This document shows positions 33,552-42,416 of a stretch of DNA of 64,000 nt, piece by piece (the first letter of the stretch is position 1; each line of letters opens with the position of its first letter). The position numbers and the translations under genes are program-made. The stretch comes from Pseudomonas borbori (GTDB lineage: Bacteria > Pseudomonadota > Gammaproteobacteria > Pseudomonadales > Pseudomonadaceae), in assembly GCF_900115555.1 (NCBI RefSeq), contig NZ_FOWX01000010.1, forward strand, positions 1-64,000, read 5' to 3'. Below the pieces are notes generated by a model that worked only from the letters and a program-made list of their open reading frames with translations, was not told the origin of the DNA and did no database searches.

Positions 33552-34151
33552 CGTGTTGTCTCCTGCATTTTGGGGCGCGGGATTTTACACGGCATCGCCG
33601 ACGCTACAAGCTGCTTGGCATAAGCGAGGTCAGGGTCACGCAGAATGACTCAGCGAGAGAGCGAACAAGCGGGGACACCGATATCGATGTTGCCGAGTGT
33701 CATCTCGGGATCGGCTCTGTCTTCGTAGTCGACCGCTCCTGGCCGGTTGTTGCCTGTCGTCACTGCCAGTTCCTGACCGCTCGCCGCCAGTCGCCAGCAG
33801 CCGTTTCGCGTCGGTTTGCCTGTTGTACCCCGCCGCCGCCCCCTTGCTTGCAGCCGGTCACAGATCAGGTTATGGGCAAAATACCGGTCTGCCGGCGAGG
33901 GCGCTGTCTCGCAATAATCGTTGCTCAAGCGGTTGCGCGCTGCGCTTGTGACAGTCCGTTGGTCGGGGCGACTGGGGGCGCGGGGCGCAAGCAGGTGGGG
34001 ATAGCGCGCTGTGTATCCACTTTTATCGGCCGACGTGGCACTATTATTCGCGGTGCTTTCGCCAGATTCACCGTTCTCGCAGCGTATTGTCGCGAAATTG
34101 CGCGCAATTACTGCTTACAATGGCACTCATTCATCGCAATAGGGTTCTAGC
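33552..34151. other. Intergenic region with the second duplication copy
   Basis: No intact gene is supported in these 600 bases. It holds copy B of the 166-bp repeat. The right end (34020-34150) is AT-richer, with a TTGCGCGCAATTACTG stretch before the TTG start at 34152. Confidence 0.5.
33773..33937 (-). repeat. 166-bp direct repeat, copy B
   Basis: This is the partner of 32608-32773. On the minus strand it reads MSNDYCETAPSPADRYFAHN and then LICDRLQARGRRRGTTGK without interruption. Conserved third-position differences between the copies hint at past coding selection, but no family was recognised. Confidence 0.75.
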
Positions 34152-34424
34152 TTGACCGATAACAATCTGTCAGAAGACGAGATGCGCCGCGCCCTCGGTC
34201 TCGACTCGGCACCGCAGAAACAACCGCAATCACAACCCAAGCCACCCTCCAGTTACACGCTCGTCGAACTGAGCGTGCGCAAGAACGGTGGCCCGCCTTT
34301 CCGTTTCGAGCACCGTTCGCGTTCGATCAGCACACTCGCCGCCCAGCTGGAGGCCGAAAAAGCCGCGCGTGCCAAGGGATACGAGGTGTGGGTGCTGCTG
34401 GATATCCGGCAGATTTCCGAGTAG
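34152..34424 (+). CDS. Conserved hypothetical protein
   Basis: This is a 90-aa protein starting at TTG. It has a disordered Gln/Pro-rich segment at about residues 20-33 and a compact C-terminal part (TLVELSVRKNGGPPFRFEHR ... KAARAKGYEVWVLLDIRQIS) that reads as a small alpha/beta domain. It resembles a Pseudomonas-wide family of unknown function and marks the return from the island to core-type sequence. No neighbour is close enough to suggest an operon. Confidence 0.72.
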   Translation: MTDNNLSEDEMRRALGLDSAPQKQPQSQPKPPSSYTLVELSVRKNGGPPFRFEHRSRSISTLAAQLEAEKAARAKGYEVWVLLDIRQISE

Positions 34425-34926
34425 CGGCTGGTCGCTGTGCTGGTGAATCGGCCAGGTTGGTTCGCGGTCGCTCGGCGCGCAGCGACAGCCCGCCGGCTTT
34501 TGTGCCGGCGCCGAGCAACCCATGCGGCACTGCCTGCGGCGAGTGCCCCCTAGGGAGCGCGGGTTGCTCGAGACAGTTGGGCGTTCGCGGCAAGGCGCAC
34601 GGCCGGTAGCACGCCGCTTTAACTGCGAATCCATGGCGCTGCCGCGACCGTCCTTGCTGGATACAGACCAAGACTATGTCCGCGAACCGCCACCGACTGT
34701 CCATGGCCGGTCGGGCCGGGGCGGGCGATCTGCAGCGGTGATCATTGCGCGGATGTAACCTTCGTTGACGATTTGCTCGAAGCCTTTGACGACACTGTGC
34801 CGCAGTGGCATGAGTGCGCCTGTGTTAACGGGAGGTAGCGCGGTGATGGCATAATGCCTGCGCTTTTGCATTTTCCCGGGCGTGTATCTGCTTTAGCGCC
34901 GCCTCACCAGCCGATCGAGGGTTTTC
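34425..34926. other. Intergenic region before the GGDEF-EAL gene
   Basis: No gene is supported over 500 bases. A GCCGGC/GCCGGC hairpin with loop TTTTGT (34493-34509) lies after the hypothetical gene. The minus strand 34674-34871 gives a short open frame whose end (SVVKGFEQIVNEGYIRAMIT) looks protein-like and may be a gene relic. A GAGGGTTTTC precedes the ATG at 34927. Confidence 0.45.
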
Positions 34927-37515
34927 ATGTCGCCAGCAGCAGAGTTGTCCCGTCAAGCGGCCATGGGTCCGTCCAACTCGAGGGCCACACGCGGAGCGTT
35001 GCTGCTGATCTCAGTCTTGCTGTTGCTGCTGTTCGTCGTGGCCAGTGTGACGCTGGTGCAGATTGCTCTGCGGCAGAACACGCGGGCGATCGAACGGAGC
35101 CTGTTCTATGTGGAAAAGGCCACCCAGGTCCGGCAGAAGTCGATTCTGGCGACCATCGCCGACTACGCCTTCTGGGGCGAGGCCTACCGCAATCTGCATG
35201 CCGCGGTCGATCTCGAGTGGGCCTATACGCGGCAGAACCTGGGCCCCAGCCTGTTCGAGGATTTCGGCTTCGAGGGCGTGTTCGTCGTCGCCGCCGATGG
35301 CTCCACCGCCTATGCGGTGGTCGACGGCCAGCGCGTGGCCACCCCCGTGCGGCAATGGTTCGGTCAGGATATGGCGGCCCTGCTCGCGCAGGCGCGCGAG
35401 CAGGCCGGGGATGAAGAGCCGTTGGTGGGCTATGTGCAGATAGCCGGCCAGCCGGCGCTGGTTGCGGCCGCGGGCTTTACCCCCGGAGACGATCCACAGA
35501 TAGCCGAAGTGCCGGGGCCGACATCGGTCTTGCTCTTCGTCGATCTGCTCGGGCCGGACAAGCTGCAGGCGCTGGGGGAGGATTTCGGTATCGACCGGCT
35601 GCAGGTGGCCAGCTCCACCGCCGATGTGTCAGGCGCGTCCTCGTTGCGCCTGGCCACCCTCAATGGCGAGCCGCTGCTGTTGCGCTGGCAGCCGGCCCGG
35701 CCTGGCGATCAGTTGCTGTACCTGATTCTGCCGCTGCTGGCCTTGGCCGGGAGCATTGTGGCGCTGGTCACCTGGTTGACCCTGCGCCGGGCCATGGCCG
35801 CCGCGCGTGAGATGGATGCCGGCTATGCCTCCCTGTATGCCAGCCAGCGGGCCCTGGCGACTAGCGAGGCGCGCTTTCGCGACGTGGCCGAAGCCGCCTC
35901 GGACTGGATCTGGGAGGTCGATGGCGAACTGCGTCTGACCTACCTTTCCGCGCGCTTTCAGGCGGTGACCGGGCATGCCGAGAGTGACTGGCTGGGGCAT
36001 CCGATCGATGAGTTCATCGAGTGTCCCGGTGGCCTGTCCACCTGGCTGAGCAAGTGCAAGAGCAGGGCCGCCAATGGCACCCGGCAATGCCATTACCGGG
36101 CCCGGGATGGTCGTCTGCGCACCTGCCGACTCGCCATGCGCGCCATTGCGGATGCGCAGCCTGCCGGTGGTTATCGCGGTACCGTCAGCGACATCAGCGA
36201 AGAGGTCGAGGCGCGGGCGCGCATCGAACACCTGTCGCTGCACGATGCGCTGACCGGCTTGCCGAACCGCAGCCGCATGCAGGAGTTCCTCGAGGGTAAG
36301 CTCAAGGCCAGGCCGACCGCGGACAAGCCGCTGGTCATGCTCAGTCTCGACCTCGACCGCTTCAAGCAGGTCAACGATTCTTCCGGCCATGAGGTCGGCG
36401 ATCAGGTCCTCAGCGAGGTTTCCCGGCGCCTGCGCCTGTGCCTGCGTGAGGGCGATCTGGTCGCCCGCATGGGCGGGGACGAGTTCATTCTGATCGTCAG
36501 CGACATATCCTCCCAGGAGGAGGTTGAGCACCTGTGCGAGCGCTTGATCGCCAGCATCGAACAGCCATTCGAGATCGACAGCCACAACATTTTCATCGGC
36601 ACCAGCATTGGCGTGGCCATGGCGCCCGCCGATGCCGCCTTGGCGGAAGAGTTGCTCCGTTATGCCGATATCGCCCTGTACGAAGCCAAGGGGGCCGGGC
36701 GCAATACCTGGCGCTTCTATGCCAGCGATATGAACCAGCGGGTCGTCGAACAGCGCCAGTTGGAGAGTGATTTGCGCCAGGCCTTGCAAAACGACGAGCT
36801 GCGTCTGCTCCTGCAGCCCCGTTACAGCGTCAGCAGCAAGCGCATGGTCGCGGCCGAGGCGCTGGTGCGCTGGCAGCACCCGCAACGCGGGCTGCTGAGC
36901 CCGGATACCTTTATTCCCATCGCCGAGACCACCGGCTTGATCGTGCCCCTGAGTTCCTGGGTGTTGCAGGCCGCCTGCACGGCAGCCATGAGCTGGGACG
37001 AGGATCTGATCGTCTCGGTGAATCTCTCGTCGGTGGAGTTCCAGCGCGGGCACCTGGTCGCACGGGTCCAGAGTGTCCTCGACGCAACCGGCCTGCCGCC
37101 GTCGAGACTGGAACTGGAACTCACCGAGAGCGTCCTGCTCGAGGATGCCGAGGGCGCGCTGGTGATCATGCAGGCGCTCAAGGATCTGGGCGTCAGGCTG
37201 TCCATGGATGACTTCGGCACCGGCTATTCCTCCCTTGGCTATCTGCGCACCTTCCCATTCGATGGGCTGAAGATCGATCGCAGTTTCGTCTCCGACCTGG
37301 ACGGTTGCGAGAACAGCCAGGCAATCATCCAGGCGATCATCGGCCTCGGCCGGGCGCTCTGCCTGACCGTGACGGCCGAGGGCGTGGAGACTCAAGGGCA
37401 ACTCGACATTCTGCAGCGCTACGGCTGTGAGGAAGCCCAGGGCTACTTCCTCGATCGGCCGCTGCAGCCGGCGCTGTTACGCAGAGCGCTGGAGCGTCTG
37501 GCGCAGGGTGCATGA
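34927..37515 (+). CDS. CHASE4-type PAS-GGDEF-EAL signalling protein
   Basis: This is an 862-aa inner-membrane c-di-GMP enzyme. It has TM1 at about residues 24-45, a periplasmic CHASE4-like sensor (YAFWGEAYRNLHAAVDLEWA) to about 250, TM2 near 258-280, a PAS domain (about 310-420), GGDEF domain (RMGGDEF, GGDEF at about 515-519) and EAL domain (AEALVRW at about 642). The GGDEF core is unaltered and the EAL domain keeps ELTES, DDFGTGYSSL and AEGVET, so both synthesis and hydrolysis of c-di-GMP are possible. An internal ATG (residue 13) is an alternative start. It is a single gene ending before a palindromic repeat. Confidence 0.93.
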   Translation: MSPAAELSRQAAMGPSNSRATRGALLLISVLLLLLFVVASVTLVQIALRQNTRAIERSLFYVEKATQVRQKSILATIADYAFWGEAYRNLHAAVDLEWAYTRQNLGPSLFEDFGFEGVFVVAADGSTAYAVVDGQRVATPVRQWFGQDMAALLAQAREQAGDEEPLVGYVQIAGQPALVAAAGFTPGDDPQIAEVPGPTSVLLFVDLLGPDKLQALGEDFGIDRLQVASSTADVSGASSLRLATLNGEPLLLRWQPARPGDQLLYLILPLLALAGSIVALVTWLTLRRAMAAAREMDAGYASLYASQRALATSEARFRDVAEAASDWIWEVDGELRLTYLSARFQAVTGHAESDWLGHPIDEFIECPGGLSTWLSKCKSRAANGTRQCHYRARDGRLRTCRLAMRAIADAQPAGGYRGTVSDISEEVEARARIEHLSLHDALTGLPNRSRMQEFLEGKLKARPTADKPLVMLSLDLDRFKQVNDSSGHEVGDQVLSEVSRRLRLCLREGDLVARMGGDEFILIVSDISSQEEVEHLCERLIASIEQPFEIDSHNIFIGTSIGVAMAPADAALAEELLRYADIALYEAKGAGRNTWRFYASDMNQRVVEQRQLESDLRQALQNDELRLLLQPRYSVSSKRMVAAEALVRWQHPQRGLLSPDTFIPIAETTGLIVPLSSWVLQAACTAAMSWDEDLIVSVNLSSVEFQRGHLVARVQSVLDATGLPPSRLELELTESVLLEDAEGALVIMQALKDLGVRLSMDDFGTGYSSLGYLRTFPFDGLKIDRSFVSDLDGCENSQAIIQAIIGLGRALCLTVTAEGVETQGQLDILQRYGCEEAQGYFLDRPLQPALLRRALERLAQGA

Positions 37516-37821
37516 GGTGGGCTGTCACGCAGCAAACTGGAGGCAATCGCGTCTGTCGGCTTGTAGGTACCTGTAGGAGCGGGCCATGCCCGCGATGCGT
37601 TTCGCGGGCATGGCCCGCTCCTACAGGTCTTTGTGCAGATTAAATTTATATATAAAACAATGAGTTATTTTCTGTTTGATGAGAGCCTGTCCGAGAATGG
37701 TCATCAACTACAAAACTTCATATCCCCGGACAGTCTTCTGGCTCGGGTCGCGCTGGGGCTGACCCGGGCTAGCGAAGCGCGCCAACATGCGGGAGGCGGG
37801 CCTTCTCATGAGGCGCGGGGG
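37516..37821. other. Gap between convergent genes
   Basis: This holds the palindromic repeat of 37524-37650 and then CTGTCCG/CGGACAG arms (about 37688-37735) that may form a long loop hairpin. No gene is supported. It separates the GGDEF-EAL and plsB genes, which converge. Confidence 0.5.
37524..37650 (-). repeat. TGTAGGAGC palindrome with conserved flanks, copy 1
   Basis: The core 37572-37625 is a perfect palindrome with 24-bp arms (starting TGTAGGAGCGGGCCATGCCC) around TGCGTT. Outside it, the flanks are shared with the other copies: CAGCAAACTGGAGGCAATCG on one side and AGGTCTTTGTGCAGATTAAA on the other. Copies 2 and 3 are at 44319-44450 and 47205-47365. Confidence 0.88.
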
Positions 37822-40305
37822 CTAAACCGGCTCCGCCAGATCCTCGCTTCTGTCCATCGCCACCTGGCGGATCGACAGGCGGATCTCCGCCGGCAGCACC
37901 CGCTTGGCGGCGCCTTCGGCGAGTTCGCCGAGCAGCGGGTGGTGGCTGAGCTTGCCGGCTTCATCCTGGCGCAGCACGCCCTGGCTCTGCAGGGTCTGGA
38001 TGAAGTGGCGAAACAGGCTCTTGTCGAAGAACTCCGGGGCGTTGAGGCCGTGGAGGATCGACAGGCGCTGGGCCATCACGCTGCACAGGTCTTCCAGTTC
38101 CTCGGCGCTGATCGCCTGCTGGCCGGCGTCGAGCAGCAGGGCGGTGGCCATGTAGAAGCGCTGCAGGGTCTGGGCGATGGTGCGCGAGAGCAGGGTCAGC
38201 AGGACGAACTGCCGCGAACTGGGCAGTGGGCGCACGTAAACCTCGGCCTCGAAGCCGAGCAGGCCCTGTTCGATGAAGGCCGCCAGCCACTGGTCGACCA
38301 GCGCATCCAGCTGCTCCAGATCCCAGCGCAGGAACAGCTCGGCCTGCAGGTAGGGGTAGAGCGCGCGGGTGTAGCGCAGGATCTGTGCGCGGCTGATTCG
38401 CGCGCTGCTCTGGAAGAAGCTGGTCAGCAGCGCGGGCAGGGCGAAGATGTGCAGCACATTGTTGCGGTAGTAGGTCATCAGCACCGCGTTGTGCTCGTCC
38501 AGATAGAGGATCTTGCCCAACGCATCACGCTGTTCGGCGAGCAGATCCATGCCCTGCACGTATTCGATCAGCGCCTGGCCGTCGCCTTCCGGCAGGCTGG
38601 TGTGCGGCGAGTAGGGCACGCGGCGCAGCAGCGCCAGGTAGAGGTCGAGCAGCCGGGCCAGGGCGTGCTCGTCGAGGGCCAGCTTGCTGGTGGAAAGCAG
38701 CGCCAGGGCCACCAGGTTGACCGGGTTGATCGCCGCCGCCTCGTTGAGGTGTTGCGCCACGCGCTGGCCGAGCCTGTGGCTGGTCTGGTTCAGCCAATCG
38801 GGACGGAACTGGCCGTGGTAGTCCTGGCGGCGCCAGTCGGGTTGTTCCCGGTCGAGGAATTCGGCCAGCTTGATCGGCTCGCCGAAGTTGACCCAGACCT
38901 GGCCGAAGCGCTGCTTGAGCGCGCCTATGACCCTGAACAGGTCGAAGATCGACTCCTTCTTCTTGCCTGCCCCGCGCAGTTCGCCCAGGTAGGTGCGGCC
39001 TTCCAGCACCCGTTCGTAGCCGATATACACCGGCACGAACACCACCGGCAGGCGATGGCTGCGCAGGAAGCTGTGCAGGGTGATGGCCAGCATGCCGGTC
39101 TTCGGCTGGAGCATGCGCCCGGTGCGCGAACGTCCGCCCTCGACGAAGTACTCGACCGGGAAGCCCTTGCTGAACAGGATATGCAGGTATTCGTTGAACA
39201 CCGCGCTGTACAGCGGGTTGCCCTTGAAGGTGCGGCGCATGAAGAAGGCGCCGCCGCGGCGCAGCAGGGCGCCGATGATCGGCATGTTGAGGTTGATCCC
39301 GGCGGCGATATGCGGTGGGGTCAGGCCGTTCTTGAACAGCAGGTAGGACAGCAGCAGGTAGTCGATATGGCTGCGGTGGCAGGGCACGTAGATCACCTCG
39401 TGGCCCTGGGCGACTTCCTGCACGCCCTCGATATGGTTGACCCGGATGCCGTCGTAGATCTTGTTCCAGAACCAGCTGAGCAGCAGTTCGAGGAAGCGGA
39501 TCGCCGTGTAGGTGTAGTCCGAGGCGATCTCGTTGCCGTAGCGCAGAGCCATGGCTTCGGCTTTGTGCAGGGTGATCTGTTCGCGCTCGGCGTGCTCGAT
39601 GATCGCCTGGCGCACCTGCGGGCCGTGCACCAGACCCTTGACCAGGTTACGCCGGTGCGACACGTCAGGGCCGATGACCGCGGCCTTCTGCTGGCGAAAG
39701 TGCACCCGCAGGATGCGCTGGACCATGCGCAGGGTGCGTTCGTGACCCTTGTCCTGCGCGACCAGTTCACGCAGCTGGATCGGCGTGGAGAACTGCACGC
39801 GGGTCTTGCGCCCCAGGATCAGGATGCTGGCCAGGCGGCGCAGGCGCCCGGTGACCGCCCAGCTGTCGGCGAACAGCAGCTTCCAGGCGCTGGTCTCGCG
39901 GTCCGGCGACTGGCCCCAGAACACGCTGACCGGAACGATCTGCGCATCGTCCACGGCGTGCTGGGCGAGGGCGCCGACCAGGCGTTGCAGGGTCGGCGAG
40001 ATGCCGCGCCTGTCCTGGCGGCCGAGCCAGTCCGGCTCCGGGGTCAGGTAGAAGAACGCCGCCGGCTCCAGCACCTCGCCCAGCGCTACCGGCAGCACCG
40101 GGCGCGGCAGGCCGGCCTTGCGGCACTCCGTATCGACCACCGCCAGGTCGCTCAGTGACGGCAGTTGCAGCACGTAGAACAGCGGCTTGCTGCGGTCGAG
40201 CTTGAGGCTGAAGGCCGACTGGTTGATGGTTTCCGAACGCACCCAGAGGTACAGCAGGCGGCGCAGGCTGCCGAACAGGAGGCGGCGAAACGGGGAGCGG
40301 GTCAT
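37822..40305 (-). CDS. plsB: Glycerol-3-phosphate 1-O-acyltransferase PlsB
   Basis: This is an 827-aa inner-membrane-associated acyltransferase that puts the first acyl chain on glycerol 3-phosphate in phospholipid synthesis. The catalytic motif [12 protein letters not shown] (His near residue 310, HX4D) is present, followed by the other acyltransferase blocks: [33 protein letters not shown] and [13 protein letters not shown]. Length is as in the proteobacterial family. The plus-strand reading of the same DNA is open for over 800 codons but is a GC-rich shadow. It is monocistronic. Confidence 0.96.
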   Translation of the reverse strand: MTRSPFRRLLFGSLRRLLYLWVRSETINQSAFSLKLDRSKPLFYVLQLPSLSDLAVVDTECRKAGLPRPVLPVALGEVLEPAAFFYLTPEPDWLGRQDRRGISPTLQRLVGALAQHAVDDAQIVPVSVFWGQSPDRETSAWKLLFADSWAVTGRLRRLASILILGRKTRVQFSTPIQLRELVAQDKGHERTLRMVQRILRVHFRQQKAAVIGPDVSHRRNLVKGLVHGPQVRQAIIEHAEREQITLHKAEAMALRYGNEIASDYTYTAIRFLELLLSWFWNKIYDGIRVNHIEGVQEVAQGHEVIYVPCHRSHIDYLLLSYLLFKNGLTPPHIAAGINLNMPIIGALLRRGGAFFMRRTFKGNPLYSAVFNEYLHILFSKGFPVEYFVEGGRSRTGRMLQPKTGMLAITLHSFLRSHRLPVVFVPVYIGYERVLEGRTYLGELRGAGKKKESIFDLFRVIGALKQRFGQVWVNFGEPIKLAEFLDREQPDWRRQDYHGQFRPDWLNQTSHRLGQRVAQHLNEAAAINPVNLVALALLSTSKLALDEHALARLLDLYLALLRRVPYSPHTSLPEGDGQALIEYVQGMDLLAEQRDALGKILYLDEHNAVLMTYYRNNVLHIFALPALLTSFFQSSARISRAQILRYTRALYPYLQAELFLRWDLEQLDALVDQWLAAFIEQGLLGFEAEVYVRPLPSSRQFVLLTLLSRTIAQTLQRFYMATALLLDAGQQAISAEELEDLCSVMAQRLSILHGLNAPEFFDKSLFRHFIQTLQSQGVLRQDEAGKLSHHPLLGELAEGAAKRVLPAEIRLSIRQVAMDRSEDLAEPV

Positions 40306-40753
40306 ACGGAGTCTGCTGGCTGTGCAAACGAGCGATTGCTCGGGGCGCCTAGTGTGCCGGATCGCTGGCGAGCCGGCAAAAGCTTGTCATGCGCCGATTG
40401 GACGAAGCGCCAGGGCAGGGGCATTTCGTAGGGTGCGGGCCGCGTAGGATGAGCGTAGCGATACCCATCAGCGGTTTATCCCTGTACCTGCTATCGATGA
40501 TGGGTTACGCCGCGCCTGAAATGCGATCCTGCCAGGCATCGCCTGGGCGGCTAACCCATCCTACGGGGCAGGGAGATTTCGTTGGATGTGCGGCTGCCTA
40601 ACCCAGCCTGCGGGCTACGCGGGGGGCCATGACTCCGGGGTTCTTGGCTTGCACTGGTGGCGCCGGACTCCTTATAGTCCTGCCGGCATTGAAAGCCCGT
40701 TTCGCCGCTCTACGGGCCGCGAGCAGGATCTGTTACCGCACGGGTGAGGGACC
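40306..40753. other. Divergent intergenic region plsB / ABC operon
   Basis: This contains copy 3 of the GTAGGATGGG repeat family (40444-40564). Promoters for plsB and for the ABC operon must lie here. GAGGGACC just before 40754 is the operon's ribosome binding site. No gene is supported. Confidence 0.5.
40444..40564. repeat. GTAGGATG inverted repeat, copy 3
   Basis: GTAGGATGAGCGTAGCGATA begins the element and CTAACCCATCCTAC ends it, with GATGGGTTACGCCGC in the middle as an additional unit. It is more degenerate than copies 1 and 2. Confidence 0.78.
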
Positions 40754-41677
40754 ATGATCGAGATAAACAACTTAACCAAGCGTTTCGCACAGCACACAGT
40801 GGTGGACGACCTGTCCTTTCGCGTCGAGCGCGGGGAAGTGTTGGGCTTCCTCGGCCCGAACGGTGCCGGCAAGTCCACCACCATGAAGATGCTCACCGGC
40901 TTTCTCGCGCCGACGTCCGGCACGGCGAGCGTGCTCGGCTTCGATATCCAGAAAGCCACGCTCAAGGCCCAGCGGCAGATCGGCTACCTGCCGGAAGGCG
41001 CGCCCTGTTACGGCGACATGACGGTGCGCGGTTTCCTCGAGTTCATCGCCGAGGTGCGCGGTTTCAGGGGCGCCGAGAAACGTCAGCGGGTCGCCGGGGC
41101 GGTGGCCCAGGTCGAACTGGAGCAGGTGCTGGAGCAGTCGATCGAGACCCTGTCCAAGGGCTTCAAGCGCCGGGTCGGGCTGGCCCAGGCCATCGTGCAT
41201 GACCCCAAGGTGCTGATCCTCGACGAGCCCACCGATGGCCTCGACCCGAACCAGAAGCACCAGGTGCGCAAGCTGATCCAGAGCCTGGCCTACGACAAGA
41301 TCGTGATCATCTCCACCCATATTCTCGAAGAAGTCAGCGCGGTCTGCACCCGTGCGGTGGTGATCGCCCACGGCAAGCTGCTCGCCGATGGCACGCCGCT
41401 GGAGCTGGAGAGCCGCTCGCGCTATCACCAGGCCGTCACCCTGGTGGCCGAAGGGCCGTTGGATAGGCTGGCGCTGGCGGCCTTGCCGGGCGTCAGCGGG
41501 GTGGAAGAGAACGAGCGCGAGCACAGCCTGAGCGTGCTGGCCAAGCCGGGCCAGGTGATCTTCCCGCAGGTCAATGCGCTGATCGCTCAGCGCGGCTGGC
41601 GGGTCAAGGAGTTGAATGTCGAGCGCGGTCGGCTGGACGAAGTGTTCCGCAGCCTGACCCGTGGGGAGATGGTATGA
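40754..41677 (+). CDS. ABC transporter ATP-binding protein (GldA-like)
   Basis: This is a 307-aa ATPase. It has Walker A GPNGAGKST (about residues 36-44), signature LSKGFKRRVGLAQ (about 133-145), Walker B VLILDEPTDGLDP and the H-loop IISTHIL. The C-terminal extension is typical of ABC-2 exporters. It overlaps the permease gene by four bases (ATGA) and, with the GldG-like gene, forms an operon of the gliding-type ABC family, which is widespread in non-gliding bacteria too. The substrate is unknown. Confidence 0.93.
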   Translation: MIEINNLTKRFAQHTVVDDLSFRVERGEVLGFLGPNGAGKSTTMKMLTGFLAPTSGTASVLGFDIQKATLKAQRQIGYLPEGAPCYGDMTVRGFLEFIAEVRGFRGAEKRQRVAGAVAQVELEQVLEQSIETLSKGFKRRVGLAQAIVHDPKVLILDEPTDGLDPNQKHQVRKLIQSLAYDKIVIISTHILEEVSAVCTRAVVIAHGKLLADGTPLELESRSRYHQAVTLVAEGPLDRLALAALPGVSGVEENEREHSLSVLAKPGQVIFPQVNALIAQRGWRVKELNVERGRLDEVFRSLTRGEMV

Positions 41678-42408
41678 GGCAATTGCCGGTATTGTTCAAA
41701 CGCGAGCTGGCGAGCTACTTCAGCACGCCGCTGGCCTATGTGTTCATCGTGATCTTCCTGGTCCTGTCCGGGGTGTTCACCTTCTACCTGGGCGGTTTCT
41801 TCGAGAGCGGCCAGGCCAACCTGGCGCCGTTCTTCGGCTTCCACCCCTGGCTGTACCTGTTCCTGGTGCCGGCCATCGCCATGCGCCTGTGGGCCGAGGA
41901 GCGCAAATCCGGCACCATCGAGCTGCTGATGACCCTGCCGATCACCCGTTTCGAGGCGGTCACCGGCAAGTTCCTCGCCGCCTGGGCCTTCGCCGGCCTG
42001 GCGCTGCTGCTGACCTTTCCGATGATCATCACCGTCAACTACCTGGGCGAGCCGGATAACGGCGCCATCGTCACCGGCTACATCGGCAGTTGGCTGCTGG
42101 CCGGCGCCTACCTGGCCATCGGCTCGTGCATGTCGGCGCTGGCGAAGAACCAGGTGATCGCCTTCATCCTCGCGGTCAGCGTGTGCTTCCTGTTCATCGT
42201 CAGCGGCTTTCCCATGGTGCTCGACGGCTTCAGCGGCTGGGCGCCGCAATGGTTGATCGACGCGGTGGCCTCCTTGAGTTTCCTGACCCGTTTCGATGCC
42301 ATCAGCAAGGGCGTGATCGACCTGCGTGATCTGCTCTATTTCCTCACCCTGATCGCCGCCTGGTTGGCTGCGACTGCGGTGGTCATCGACCTTAAGAAAG
42401 CCGACTGA
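41674..42408 (+). CDS. ABC transporter permease (ABC-2 / GldF-like)
   Basis: This is a 244-aa inner-membrane protein with six predicted hydrophobic segments (first at about 17-40, last at about 218-238). It matches ABC-2 type permeases of the GldF kind; IAMRLWAEERKSGTIELLMT (about residues 67-86) is the conserved cytoplasmic segment. The start overlaps the ATPase stop and the next gene starts eight bases after its end, so the three products probably form one complex. Confidence 0.92.
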   Translation: MRQLPVLFKRELASYFSTPLAYVFIVIFLVLSGVFTFYLGGFFESGQANLAPFFGFHPWLYLFLVPAIAMRLWAEERKSGTIELLMTLPITRFEAVTGKFLAAWAFAGLALLLTFPMIITVNYLGEPDNGAIVTGYIGSWLLAGAYLAIGSCMSALAKNQVIAFILAVSVCFLFIVSGFPMVLDGFSGWAPQWLIDAVASLSFLTRFDAISKGVIDLRDLLYFLTLIAAWLAATAVVIDLKKAD

Positions 42409-42416
42409 GGGTGCCC

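Noticed and set aside
23463..33937. Possible Fur boxes at GCAATGATTATTGC motifs
   Set aside because: The motif is part of dispersed repeats and matches the Fur consensus only partly; no iron gene is adjacent.
31200..34150. CRISPR array or integron attC array
   Set aside because: Repeats here are few, long and imperfect rather than regularly spaced 24-37 bp units, and no attC core (RYYYAAC/GTTRRRY) pair with a plausible hairpin was found by eye.
34674..34871. Small minus-strand frame ending VNEGYIRAMIT and a Pro/Arg tail
   Set aside because: It looks protein-like for about 25 residues only, has no ribosome binding site and no recognised family; mentioned as a possible relic but not called a gene.
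37633..40158. 841-codon open frame on the plus strand
   Set aside because: It is exactly antisense to plsB, rich in Gln/His/Arg/Gly as expected of a GC-rich shadow, and has no recognisable domain; PlsB on the other strand is unmistakable.
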